The translations under genes and the position numbers were made by a program. Shown here piece by piece: positions 7,516 through 15,780 of a stretch of 64,000 nt of DNA; positions within the stretch are counted from its first letter, which is position 1; each line of letters starts with the position of its first letter. The stretch covers positions 62,001 through 126,000 of IMG/VR virus record IMGVR_UViG_3300042198_000079. One strand, 5' to 3'. The notes beneath the pieces were generated by a model. The model searched no databases. It had not been told where the DNA came from and saw only the letters and a program-made list of their open reading frames with translations. The stretch comes from a virus.

Positions 7516-8532
7516 ATGACTTCGTCTAAAAAAATACCTTATATTAAAAAAATAGAAGCTAATGTATGTCCACAAGAAACAATAGACATTATAAACAGAA
7601 ACTTGTCTTCTATTGTAAATGCATTTAAAGCAGAAGCCAGTCCTGTTTATACATTGGGAGATATAAAAGCAAGTTTATCTAAAACAGACGAAAATGGATG
7701 GTTTGTTTGTGACGGCAGACTATTCGATTTAGAATTATTTCCGCAATTAAGAACATTGGTAACTCAAGGCGTTTTGACTCAAGTTGGACCAAGTACAGTT
7801 TTATTGCCGGATTTGAGAGGAAGATTTTTAAGAGGATATGATTCTTCTAATGAAAGAGATCCAGATTTTGCTACTAGATATAATATTTTAGGAAATACTT
7901 CTGGGAATTCTTTTCCGGGAACTTATCAAGATCATGCACAAGAAATAGAAAAAGAAGCATATGATTATTACTATTCTTATTCTGATACTATAAAATATAG
8001 AGAATATACTTTTAATAAAGTAGTTAGAGACGCTAGTAAATTGTCAGGATCGGAATTTGTAGACTACAATGAAGTTAAAAAAGCCTATTTAGATGATGAT
8101 ACAAATTTACAATCTAGATTAATAACAGAAAAAAAAGATTATAAACAAAAAGTAGAAGCAGTTAAACTTCCTAGTTTAAATCAAGTTATAAACAGGGACA
8201 ATCACGAATTAAAAGTTCCGATAGCAAACAACGAACAAGGTGTTGTAAGAGGAATTGCATCACAAAATTCTGGAATTAATTCTGGTGTAGAATCCCGTCC
8301 AAAAAATATGACGGTCGTTTATAAATTATATATAGGAGAACCAAACTGCTGTAGTCCTGAAGAATTGCCAGAATGGAACGTGGAAGATGCAAATGTTTGG
8401 TTTCCTGCTAATTTCAGCGAACCGTTGGATTGTAGCAGTCTGTCTGCATTGTCTGCAATATACACTGATTTAGCATGTGATCCATTTGATTTAGATAATA
8501 ATTTAGATACTGGAAACTTACAACAAATATAA
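7516..8532 (+). CDS. Tail collar domain fibre protein
   Basis: 338 residues. Residues about 60-140 carry the phage tail collar fold: LGDIKASL, NGWFVCDGRLFD, LLPDLRGRFLRGYD, then a Gly-rich GNTSGNSFPGTYQDH. The collar sequence is interrupted by a Tyr/Asp-rich insert (about 150-220) and closes with RPKNMTVVYKLYIGE, the usual collar end strand. Collar domains are found in short tail fibres and receptor-binding proteins, as in T4 gp12. It is followed after 20 bases by the RCC1-repeat fibre, so the two likely belong to the same adhesion apparatus. Confidence 0.8.
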   Translation: MTSSKKIPYIKKIEANVCPQETIDIINRNLSSIVNAFKAEASPVYTLGDIKASLSKTDENGWFVCDGRLFDLELFPQLRTLVTQGVLTQVGPSTVLLPDLRGRFLRGYDSSNERDPDFATRYNILGNTSGNSFPGTYQDHAQEIEKEAYDYYYSYSDTIKYREYTFNKVVRDASKLSGSEFVDYNEVKKAYLDDDTNLQSRLITEKKDYKQKVEAVKLPSLNQVINRDNHELKVPIANNEQGVVRGIASQNSGINSGVESRPKNMTVVYKLYIGEPNCCSPEELPEWNVEDANVWFPANFSEPLDCSSLSALSAIYTDLACDPFDLDNNLDTGNLQQI

Positions 8533-8552
8533 GATATAAGTATTAATATAAA

Positions 8553-10547
8553 ATGGCAGTAGATTCAAGAAAAACCTTATTAATAACTGATTTAGATCCA
8601 ACGGTTTTTGGGAAAATAACAATAGGCAATAAATGTTATGTTAGTATTCCAACAATGAGTGGATCTGGTTTTAACTCATTATTTAGATACAGTATAAGAG
8701 ATTTAGGAGATGTTAGTAATGACGCAATTCCGGTAGAAAATAATATTCTTGCATTTAAAAACGGAAAATGGGTTTCGTCTGTTATTGATTCCACTTTTAA
8801 ACAAAACTTGGATATAAAATTAAATGATATAACCGATGTTAATTTAAACCAAAATTTAGCACAAGATAGTGTTTTATCATGGGACGGTATTTCTAATAAA
8901 TGGATACCAAAAGCGATTACGTCTAATCAAGATAATAATAATAATGTATATGTTCCAGAAAGAATAAAGTTTGTAGGAACAGCAAAAGGACAAACAGAAG
9001 GTGTTTTTGTTGTTTCTACAACAAATGAAATATATCAATCCGGGGTATCCAATAGTGTTTATAATTATTTTACAGCAGCAGCTCCCGGAGGAACTACGGA
9101 TAGATTGGTATTATCCCCATTTTCAGAAGAAGACGGACCAGTAGACGGATCAGGATGGAAAAAAGTGTTATTTAACAATAGAAATTGTTATGCATTAACT
9201 GTTAACGGACAACTTTGGGCAAAAGGATTTAATGATTGTGGACAATTAGGAGTTGGGACTAAAGTCCCTGTTACAGCTAATAGTAAAACAGATGTGTTCA
9301 GACTAGTAAGTCCTCCAAGTTTCATTGCGGGTTCCGTTACGATTAAAACTGTTTTTGAAGATATAGATATATCTTGGTCAAATCCTACTGCTCTAAGATC
9401 TCAAGAGGTTGTGGTAGCCGCAATATGTAGAAAAGATACACAATCACAAGTACCCGGAGCAGATAGATATCTTTTTGTATGGGGTAATACATTTATAACT
9501 GAAGCTAATGGTATTGAGAATACACCTAAACGAATATCTAATTTCGATGCGTTAAAACCAATTAAAGTATCATTGGGAATGAGTGGTGCTACACATTATA
9601 CTGTTTTATGCGAAGATGGAAAAGTTTTTACGGCAGTAAATAGACTTTTCGGAGATCGGGCATCAGATAGAACTTTCAATAATACTTTAGTTACCACGTA
9701 TGCTGGAAATCCTTTAGGAAGATCTCATACACTTTCAGCATTTCCCGTAAGTAGTTTTAATGAAGTTTCGTATGATGTGACGCCAGTTCCTATTATAAAA
9801 GATATTTATAATGGATGTGGTGCATATTTTCAAACTACTACCACCAGTTCGTATGCGCCCTATACTATGTTAATAGATAATAACGATAAATTATACTATG
9901 CTGGAAGAAATAATACAGGACAAGCAGGAATAGGAACAAAAACTACAATCGCAACATCAACTTCTGCTAGTGGACAAGGCGCATTTGTTGCATGTATTAA
10001 CTCTACCACAAACGGTCAATTAAGAGTTAAAAGTTTCGGAATAAATGACGGAGCATTTCATTTTGCACACATAGAAAAAGACACTGAAAAATTAGTAACT
10101 CTTGGTTCAAATATAGGAAATCAATTAGGAACATTAGGAGCAGCAAATATGGTTACTAGTGCATATTCTATAGTAAATATGCCGCTTAGTGGAGAAACTA
10201 TTAAAAAAGTAATAACCGGGTCATATGCTACTTCGACCGGGGATAATACTTTATCCGGTATGACCATGGTATTGACAAATAATGGTCTTGTTTATACATT
10301 CGGTCATTGCCCAAATGGGCAAAGCGGAAACGGAAGACTTAATCCTGCTCTTCCAGCTATTGTTCCTATGCCAGAACCTATTTTTGATATTACTATGGTT
10401 GGAGCAGATCAAGAATCTGCTATATTTGTATTAGGAAATAGCGGACGAGGATATGTTTGGGGTGCAAACAATAAAGGACAAACTGGAGCATTGCCCCCCA
10501 GTATCGGTTCCATCCCATATCCTATAAATGTTCCAATTCCTCAATAA
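8553..10547 (+). CDS. Tail fibre-like protein with RCC1-type beta-propeller repeats
   Basis: 664 residues. Residues 45-130 hold two fibre-type repeats of the form L-x-D-x-x-D-V ... W (IRDLGDVSND and LNDITDVNLNQ, ending in KWVSS and KWIPK). From about 210 to the C-terminus there are several RCC1-like blades: LWAKGFNDCGQLGVGT, YYAGRNNTGQAGIGT, LGSNIGNQLGTLG, YTFGHCPNGQSGNG and YVWGANNKGQTG. In RCC1 proteins seven such repeats form a beta-propeller. Here the propeller would be the distal, probably receptor-contacting, part. The stop overlaps the end of the convergent gene by 7 bases. Confidence 0.75.
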   Translation: MAVDSRKTLLITDLDPTVFGKITIGNKCYVSIPTMSGSGFNSLFRYSIRDLGDVSNDAIPVENNILAFKNGKWVSSVIDSTFKQNLDIKLNDITDVNLNQNLAQDSVLSWDGISNKWIPKAITSNQDNNNNVYVPERIKFVGTAKGQTEGVFVVSTTNEIYQSGVSNSVYNYFTAAAPGGTTDRLVLSPFSEEDGPVDGSGWKKVLFNNRNCYALTVNGQLWAKGFNDCGQLGVGTKVPVTANSKTDVFRLVSPPSFIAGSVTIKTVFEDIDISWSNPTALRSQEVVVAAICRKDTQSQVPGADRYLFVWGNTFITEANGIENTPKRISNFDALKPIKVSLGMSGATHYTVLCEDGKVFTAVNRLFGDRASDRTFNNTLVTTYAGNPLGRSHTLSAFPVSSFNEVSYDVTPVPIIKDIYNGCGAYFQTTTTSSYAPYTMLIDNNDKLYYAGRNNTGQAGIGTKTTIATSTSASGQGAFVACINSTTNGQLRVKSFGINDGAFHFAHIEKDTEKLVTLGSNIGNQLGTLGAANMVTSAYSIVNMPLSGETIKKVITGSYATSTGDNTLSGMTMVLTNNGLVYTFGHCPNGQSGNGRLNPALPAIVPMPEPIFDITMVGADQESAIFVLGNSGRGYVWGANNKGQTGALPPSIGSIPYPINVPIPQ

Positions 10548-10885
10548 TCTTCGTTTTGAGAAGATTCCATATTAATTAAATTATCAATCAATATACTAAG
10601 TCCAGCCTTTGTAGTAAAAGATTTTACTTTTTTTACTATATGGCCTTCGCCTTTTGTATCAATACCAAGAACTATAAATGCATCAAAAAATTCAGAAACC
10701 ATTCCATCTAATACAGATGCATCATTTTCTGTAAAATTTACTTGATTATATTCTATATCATTAACATTATCGTTTATTAGTTTTTTCTCATAACTAAAAT
10801 CTTCAACAATTTTTTGTTTTGTAGAATCGTCTATTTTATTTCTTTTAATTTTGTATTTTTTTATAGTTTTATATTTTTTTTGCAT
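10541..10885 (-). CDS. Unknown late protein, 114 residues
   Basis: Begins with a very basic segment (QKKYKTIKKYKIKRNK) followed by an acidic helical region and ends MESSQNEDY. Exact late promoter upstream. Its 3' end overlaps the fibre gene on the opposite strand. No family recognised; a small virion or assembly protein is possible. Confidence 0.55.
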   Translation of the reverse strand: MQKKYKTIKKYKIKRNKIDDSTKQKIVEDFSYEKKLINDNVNDIEYNQVNFTENDASVLDGMVSEFFDAFIVLGIDTKGEGHIVKKVKSFTTKAGLSILIDNLINMESSQNEDY

Positions 10886-10893
10886 TATATTAA

Positions 10894-10901
10894 TATTTAT
10901 A
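10894..10901 (-). promoter_or_regulatory. T4-type late promoter
   Basis: Exact TATAAATA on the minus strand, eight bases before the ATG at 10885. Confidence 0.65.
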
Positions 10902-10906
10902 GATTA

Positions 10907-11572
10907 TTATTGTTCTTCGTGAATTTCTTCTTCAGTATTTAAAGAAGTTACCGGATTTTTACCGATACAACCAAAACTGTAAAGATCAGTCATTATTACT
11001 TCCATAGATTCTGTATATAGCTTTGGTAAGAACATTGGAACCATTTGACCTCCGTCATAGTATCTAATGTTTCCGTCTTTATATCTAATGATATATAAAG
11101 ACGAACCATGTGGATCTACAGAAAAAATCCACTTTCTAGAATCGTTTTCGTCGAAAGTAATATTCTTTGAATTTTCCTTTAAAAAGTTTATATAATATCC
11201 AGAATTGAATAATCTATTAATTATATAGTTTTTTGTTTTTAGATTAGTGGGAATAACCGTATTTTTACTATATGTAATATTATTAACTATTTGTTCTATT
11301 GTATCATAGATATATTCGTGATCTATTTGTGTTTGAATTTTATTATCGTAAATAAGATCAAACGAAAACGAACCTAAATTTTCTCTATTTATATGAGCAA
11401 CAGCAATTATTTTATGATCTGGATGTAATATAACAGAATAAAGTCTACTGTCCCATTTTCCAAAATTAAAATCTAATTTTTCGCAATATTCATATGCTTG
11501 CCTCATTCTAGAAACAAATTCATCAACAGTTGGTGGCTTTATTGTTATATTTTTTACTCTTTGTTTTCCCAT
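10907..11572 (-). CDS. Unknown protein in the clamp operon, 221 residues
   Basis: Starts MGKQRVKNITIKPP, 13 bases after the stop of the clamp-like gene and on the same strand, so it is probably co-transcribed with it. The middle is alternating beta/alpha (RLYSVILHPDHKIIAVAHI, SLYIIRYKDGNIRYYDGG) and the end is acidic (NTEEEIHEEQ). I do not recognise the family. The position next to replication genes suggests a DNA metabolism role, by inference only. Confidence 0.55.
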   Translation of the reverse strand: MGKQRVKNITIKPPTVDEFVSRMRQAYEYCEKLDFNFGKWDSRLYSVILHPDHKIIAVAHINRENLGSFSFDLIYDNKIQTQIDHEYIYDTIEQIVNNITYSKNTVIPTNLKTKNYIINRLFNSGYYINFLKENSKNITFDENDSRKWIFSVDPHGSSLYIIRYKDGNIRYYDGGQMVPMFLPKLYTESMEVIMTDLYSFGCIGKNPVTSLNTEEEIHEEQ

Positions 11573-11585
11573 AGTTTTTTAAAGT

Positions 11586-12365
11586 TTAAGAATTTTTAAT
11601 TCTAGAAAGAACATATATTATTGTGGAATCGTTTTCAACACAAAAGAACAATATAACATTTCTTTCCAAGTTTATTTTTACTAGCGTATCAATAGAAGGA
11701 AGATAATCTATGAAATTTGCATTTAATGTATACTGAAAAGGCTTTTCTGATTTTGAAGGAGTCTTAAAAGACATTTCATCTATAGATAAATCTTTGCTTT
11801 TATCTGCTACAGACCGAAAAACGCATTCGTTTTCATCGTTTGTTATTTTCAAAAAAGAATGATTAGAAAAAGATATGCATCTTTTAATTGAAGATATTTC
11901 TTCTTTGAGAATAGAAAAAGAAACATTGTAAGAATAATTTAAAATTTGATCTTTCTTAAACGGGATTCTTTTAATTTTATCATTGAGCAAATATTCGTTC
12001 ATTAATTGAATTTTGAATAAGTGCTTGTCTCCGTTATATTCCATAACTCCGTTGGAAATATTAAATTCCAACGGGGAACTTTTATCTTCTTCTTTATTCT
12101 TCTTTTTTGATTTGTTATTAGAAACGGAATCTGCTCCAAACATCAATTTGGAAATATCATTTATTCCAAAATCAAATTTTTCATTTTCTGCAACGTCTGA
12201 TTCGCATGAAATAATAGAACAAATAATATTGCTCTTGTCCCCATTATGATCTGTTATAGAATATAAACAGTCTTTTTCTACAGAGAAAATACAACTTGTA
12301 TCAAAAGGAACCAGAGATTTTAAGAATGTTTTGGTAAATGACTCAGGATTAATCTTTAATTTCAT
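11586..12365 (-). CDS. 45: Probable DNA sliding clamp (T4 gp45-like)
   Basis: 259 residues starting MKLKINPESFTKTFLKSL, close in form to the T4 gp45 start (MKLSKDT...LLKNF). The order of beta-rich segments fits a two-domain clamp: CIFSVEKDCLYSITD, then FDFGINDISKLMFG (equivalent to the gp45 DFDVAIYDLNGFL region), an acidic/basic linker, and a final VILFFCVENDSTIIYVLSRI strand pair. The clamp tethers polymerase and, with gp33 and gp55, activates late transcription. A TTG one codon upstream is rejected. Overlaps the preceding ATPase gene by 17 bases. The assignment rests on pattern and context, not on a strong motif. Confidence 0.55.
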   Translation of the reverse strand: MKLKINPESFTKTFLKSLVPFDTSCIFSVEKDCLYSITDHNGDKSNIICSIISCESDVAENEKFDFGINDISKLMFGADSVSNNKSKKKNKEEDKSSPLEFNISNGVMEYNGDKHLFKIQLMNEYLLNDKIKRIPFKKDQILNYSYNVSFSILKEEISSIKRCISFSNHSFLKITNDENECVFRSVADKSKDLSIDEMSFKTPSKSEKPFQYTLNANFIDYLPSIDTLVKINLERNVILFFCVENDSTIIYVLSRIKNS

Positions 12366-13152
12366 CAATGTTTTTTGCTAAGGTTTTTACGGATTCGCGA
12401 ACACTCTTCAAATAACCATCTTCTAATTCAATTATATTGACATCTTTTCTTCCTACAACTGCCAGAGAATGAGTTGCGATTATCATTTGAATGTTGTTGT
12501 TTTTTTGAAACTTCGCTAAAACATCCCACATTTGTAACTGTTTTGCAAGCGACAAACCCTTTTCGGGTTCATCTAATAAAAGTGTAATTCTTTTATTTTT
12601 AGGAAGTTGTTTACCGAGACTATCCATCCATTCTTTTTGGATCATTTGTTCTTTAGTTGCATTTTTCCAAAATTCTTTAGGATATCCTTCGTTTACAGTG
12701 TTTAGAATTTTATTTATTCTAGAAACGATATATTGTCCAGATGAATAATTTTCCAGTGCATTTTCAAATTTTTCATCTTCTGTTGTTATATCATCATCAA
12801 ATTTTAAATCAAGTTGATGAACTCTATTTTCAGAATGGTTATGAAAACATGGAGTCCCGTCCCATTTTACAAGAGCATCGATATCTTGAGTTTTAGTAAG
12901 CCTTCTTAAAACAAAAGGAAAATGAGCAACTTTTGTCACGCCCAAAATATTTGGGTCAACTGGTTTTGACCAACCACTATTTGGAATACATGTATATGCT
13001 TTTAACGTATCTAAAATTGTAGATTTACCGCTACCAATTTGGGCATATAAAACATTAATTCCAGACGTAAATGTAAAAGTCTTCTGGAAAAAAGAACTAC
13101 TAATTTTGGTTTCTATTGGATATCCAGAAACTATTTTTATATCGTATATCAT
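12349..13152 (-). CDS. ABC-type P-loop ATPase (AAA_21-like) next to the clamp gene
   Basis: 267 residues with a full ABC/SMC-type ATPase set: Walker A AQIGSGKSTILD (about 36-47), a signature-like NYSSGQ (about 134-139), Walker B ITLLLDEPEKGLS (about 188-200) and the H-loop IIATHSLAV. It has no coiled-coil insert, so it is a compact stand-alone ATPase of the type found in OLD-like and toxin-antitoxin ATPases rather than an SbcC homologue. It is translationally coupled to both neighbours (ATGA with the 206-residue gene upstream, 17-base overlap with the clamp). It could load or regulate the clamp, or be a defence/counter-defence factor. Confidence 0.75.
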   Translation of the reverse strand: MIYDIKIVSGYPIETKISSSFFQKTFTFTSGINVLYAQIGSGKSTILDTLKAYTCIPNSGWSKPVDPNILGVTKVAHFPFVLRRLTKTQDIDALVKWDGTPCFHNHSENRVHQLDLKFDDDITTEDEKFENALENYSSGQYIVSRINKILNTVNEGYPKEFWKNATKEQMIQKEWMDSLGKQLPKNKRITLLLDEPEKGLSLAKQLQMWDVLAKFQKNNNIQMIIATHSLAVVGRKDVNIIELEDGYLKSVRESVKTLAKNIDEIKD

Positions 13153-13769
13153 ATATTTTCGATAAAATCATCAGAATTTAACAAGTCTTCTTCGTTTAAT
13201 TTAGTATAATTAAATGTTATTTTAGATGGATCGGGTGTTTCCCAATTAAATTCATTTACTTTTGGATTAGATTTGTCCTGTTCCATGAAATCCACTATTT
13301 TTTTCAATTCTTCTAAATCTGTAATTTCATAAAGATTTATTCTATAATCATTATAGTCATGAAAAACTATATTATTATCAATAATAGAATGATTTATATT
13401 AGAAGACAGCAATTCTTGTTTAAACAGATCGCAATTTTCTTTTATTGTCTTAAATGAATTTTCGATCATTTTAGATAAATGATTAAAAATGTCTTCTACA
13501 TTATCTGTAGACAAGATTATTTGCGATTCGTTCGATTTATCTATTAAATCTATATTTTTAGAATTATCGTCAAGTTTTAAATATAAAGATTCAGTAAGAG
13601 ATATTTCCTCGTTTTTAACATAAAAAGGGTCAATTTCAGGAAGATTTGAATTTAAACCTTTATATAACCAAAATAATTCGCCCAAATCTGTATATCTAAA
13701 TTTTGTTGCCCAGAAATGAAAAAATTGTATACTATACGTTTGAGTTTTTATATATTCATCATTCGTCAT
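13149..13769 (-). CDS. Unknown acidic protein coupled to the ABC ATPase
   Basis: 206 residues beginning MTNDEYIKTQTYSIQFFHFW. The stop overlaps the ATPase start as ATGA and its own start overlaps the upstream gene by 11 bases. The sequence is strongly acidic with helical content and no motif I recognise. Tight coupling suggests it works with the ATPase, like the partner proteins of small ABC ATPases. Confidence 0.55.
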   Translation of the reverse strand: MTNDEYIKTQTYSIQFFHFWATKFRYTDLGELFWLYKGLNSNLPEIDPFYVKNEEISLTESLYLKLDDNSKNIDLIDKSNESQIILSTDNVEDIFNHLSKMIENSFKTIKENCDLFKQELLSSNINHSIIDNNIVFHDYNDYRINLYEITDLEELKKIVDFMEQDKSNPKVNEFNWETPDPSKITFNYTKLNEEDLLNSDDFIENI

Positions 13770-14334
13770 TTTTCTTTTTTCTTTCTATAGGGTATTTGGA
13801 CGAAAGTCTTTTATCTATTCTATTGCAAATAGTTTTTAATTCTTTGTTTTCTTGTTTTAATGCTATTATTTCGTTCAACATTAAAACAATAACCTCATTT
13901 ACAGACATATTGTTACCATCTTCTGGAACATTAACTGTATTTTTCTTTTTTTGAGGTTGTCTAAAATCTCCTAATTCAACTTCTTTCTCTAAAGATTTTG
14001 TAAGATTGGTTGAAAACTTTTCTCTAAGTTCATTAGGAATATTAATGAACTTTAATTCTTCTACAGGAAGTTCAATAACATTCGGATTGTGGTTTTGTGG
14101 AGGAGTAGGAGGAGTGTTATAATTAACGTGCGGAACATTAAATTGGGGTTGATACCCCCCCGGATACCCACCTTGTTGTGGGTATCCGGGTCGCATTTGC
14201 ATAGAGTTATAAAGTGAGGAACTATGTGACGAATGTTTAGCAGGAGAATCACCGTCCAAATATGAATTTTCGTGTGAACGAAGTTCAACTGCTGTTTGAA
14301 ACTTTAATTGTCTTGCTAAAATATCGTCTTCCAT
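13759..14334 (-). CDS. Unknown protein with Pro/Gly/Tyr-rich linker and C-terminal coiled coil
   Basis: 191 residues if started at ATG 14334 (MEDDILARQLKF), 17 bases after the gp32 stop. A longer frame starts at ATG 14454 but would overlap gp32 by 104 bases. The middle is low complexity (RPGYPQQGGYPGGYQPQ, then NTPPTPPQNHN). The C-terminus is a coiled coil (LNEIIALKQENKELK) with a basic end. The layout, disordered linker plus oligomerising helix, suggests a scaffold or adaptor working with gp32. Function not recognised. Confidence 0.5.
   Translation of the reverse strand: MEDDILARQLKFQTAVELRSHENSYLDGDSPAKHSSHSSSLYNSMQMRPGYPQQGGYPGGYQPQFNVPHVNYNTPPTPPQNHNPNVIELPVEELKFINIPNELREKFSTNLTKSLEKEVELGDFRQPQKKKNTVNVPEDGNNMSVNEVIVLMLNEIIALKQENKELKTICNRIDKRLSSKYPIERKKKNDE
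14159..14190. repeat. 12-bp GC-rich inverted repeat in a linker-encoding region
   Basis: CCCGGATACCCA and TGGGTATCCGGG around an 8-base loop. It follows from the repeated Gly-Tyr-Pro codons of the low-complexity linker of the gene at 13759. Confidence 0.7.
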
Positions 14335-14350
14335 CTTTTTTTTATCTATT

Positions 14351-15340
14351 TCACACAGAGGTTTTTCTACTTCTGGAAAGCTTTTCGAGAAGTTCGAGAT
14401 CATCGTCTTCGTCTTCTTCGACCATGCTTCTAATATTCTTTTTAGTAGGTTCATTCAAATTTTCATGATTACCCATGGGGATAAAATCGTCATCACCGTC
14501 ATTAACAATTTTATTATTATTGAAATTAAAAATCTTTTTATTGCTAGAAAGACTATTAACAATGTCGGTCAAATGAAGATTAATCGTATTGTTAATCTCT
14601 TCCTCAGATTTAACTTGAGGAACATATTTAGTGAGATCGTAAACCTTATGGTATGGTTCTTTCCAATCTTCCAAACCTTTAATTCGTTTTTGCATACTTT
14701 CAAAACCACATCCAGAAGGATCATAGCTAATATAATCTCCCTTGCTGGTAATCTTAATCTTATAAGAAATGCCCTTTTCGCTCAAATCAAAAAGAACATT
14801 GCCCAATTTATCGGTATTGGAATCGCCCTTGTAGTTTTTCATGAACTGAGCATAAATAAGAGAAGTAATTTCTCTAGTTTGCCAGTTTCTATTAGCAGGA
14901 AGTCTCAAAACTCTATTTTGATTATACTCTTCCTTGAATTTTTCAACTTTCTCATTTTTATGAGAAATGGTAAACCAATTGAAAACAACCTTCGGAATCA
15001 CTTTAATAAAGTTTCTGGCTTCTTTAAAGTGTTCATCTTTAGTTTCCACATACTTATTCCAAAGCTTTTGTCTAAGATCAATAATAGGATCTGAAAGCTT
15101 TTTGCTCTTTCTCAAAAGACCACAATCGATAAAACTACCGTTAGATTGAGATTGAATTCCGCATTGCGTATATTCAATCCAAGGATTGGATCGGTCATTC
15201 ACATTAGGAAGAAATCTTCCAATGATAATATCTCCTGTTTGGAATTTGATAATTTCTGGATTGGTATTTTCTTTTTGCTCGGTATCGAGAGTAACTCCAG
15301 TCAATTCTTCGCCACCAAGCAATTCTTCAATTGTATTCAT
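14351..15340 (-). CDS. 32: Single-stranded DNA binding protein (T4 gp32-like)
   Basis: 329 residues. The N-terminal basic segment and the OB-fold core with aromatic strands (NPWIEYTQCG, VVFNWFTISHKNEK, NWQTREITSLIYAQFMKNY) and the strongly acidic, disordered C-terminus (MVEEDEDDDLELLEKLSRS) have the gp32 layout. In T4 the acidic tail binds helicase loader, polymerase and recombination proteins. The gene has its own promoter and a long leader with a 5' hairpin and A/C-rich repeats, close in design to the T4 gene 32 autoregulatory leader. Confidence 0.8.
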   Translation of the reverse strand: MNTIEELLGGEELTGVTLDTEQKENTNPEIIKFQTGDIIIGRFLPNVNDRSNPWIEYTQCGIQSQSNGSFIDCGLLRKSKKLSDPIIDLRQKLWNKYVETKDEHFKEARNFIKVIPKVVFNWFTISHKNEKVEKFKEEYNQNRVLRLPANRNWQTREITSLIYAQFMKNYKGDSNTDKLGNVLFDLSEKGISYKIKITSKGDYISYDPSGCGFESMQKRIKGLEDWKEPYHKVYDLTKYVPQVKSEEEINNTINLHLTDIVNSLSSNKKIFNFNNNKIVNDGDDDFIPMGNHENLNEPTKKNIRSMVEEDEDDDLELLEKLSRSRKTSV

Positions 15341-15427
15341 ATGTTTTATTAATTTAAGTTTAGTTTAAGTTTAGTTTAAGTTTATTTGTTTTTGTGTTTT
15401 GTTTTAGTATTCTTGTTTTGAATACTA
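15341..15427 (-). promoter_or_regulatory. gp32 leader: 5' hairpin plus tandem AAACTTAAACTA repeats
   Basis: Reading on the minus strand, an 8-bp hairpin (15405-15412 with 15420-15427, loop of 7) sits at the expected transcript start. A structure-free A/C-rich stretch follows, then about three copies of AAACTTAAACTA (15353-15385) just before the ATG. T4 gp32 represses its own translation by binding from a 5' structured element along unstructured repeats, so an analogous operator is inferred. Confidence 0.6.
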
Positions 15428-15431
15428 AAGA

Positions 15432-15460
15432 TAGTTACATCATTTTCCATTCAGTGTCAA
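15432..15460 (-). promoter_or_regulatory. Sigma70-type promoter of gp32
   Basis: TTGACA (15455-15460), 17 bp, TAACTA (15432-15437) on the minus strand. The -35 box contains the stop codon of the upstream gene. Confidence 0.65.
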
Positions 15461-15744
15461 CCTTTAACGACCTCTATTCTATGAAATCCTCCAAAAATGT
15501 GATTAGAAACAGCAAGAACGACTTCTCCGTCATTTAATATTTTGAAAGTTCCGGTTTCTAAATTTGGATTCCATTCGTGTTGATCTCCTATAATGTAATC
15601 TTTTTCGTATGTTTCTCCTCCATCTGAGGTATCTTCGTATCCATCAAATACAACTCCAGATTTTAAAAACAATCTATACGAATATTTTCTTGGTTTATTT
15701 TTTAAAGGCTTTTTAGAATTTAAAGAATCGTCACTAATTTCCAT
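15457..15744 (-). CDS. Unknown small beta-rich early protein
   Basis: 95 residues starting MEISDDSLNSKKP. A longer frame from 15798 is rejected because it reads through a consensus promoter. The body has several strands (YSYRLFLKSGVVFDGYED, EVVLAVSNHIFGGFHRIEVV). Its ATG lies seven bases after a -10 box, so its mRNA is probably leaderless. No family recognised. Confidence 0.55.
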   Translation of the reverse strand: MEISDDSLNSKKPLKNKPRKYSYRLFLKSGVVFDGYEDTSDGGETYEKDYIIGDQHEWNPNLETGTFKILNDGEVVLAVSNHIFGGFHRIEVVKG

Positions 15745-15751
15745 AGAATAT

Positions 15752-15780
15752 ATTGTAACACGATGTAATATCAATGTCAA
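15752..15780 (-). promoter_or_regulatory. Sigma70-type promoter, leaderless arrangement
   Basis: TTGACA (15775-15780), 17 bp, TACAAT (15752-15757) on the minus strand; seven bases to the ATG at 15744. The -35 box lies at the 3' end of the preceding gene. Confidence 0.75.

Noticed and set aside
14335-14454. Longer start for the linker/coiled-coil protein overlapping gp32 by 104 bases
   Set aside because: The overlap with the gp32 acidic tail, whose sequence is compositionally biased, explains the open frame; ATG 14334 follows the gp32 stop cleanly. Not fully excluded.
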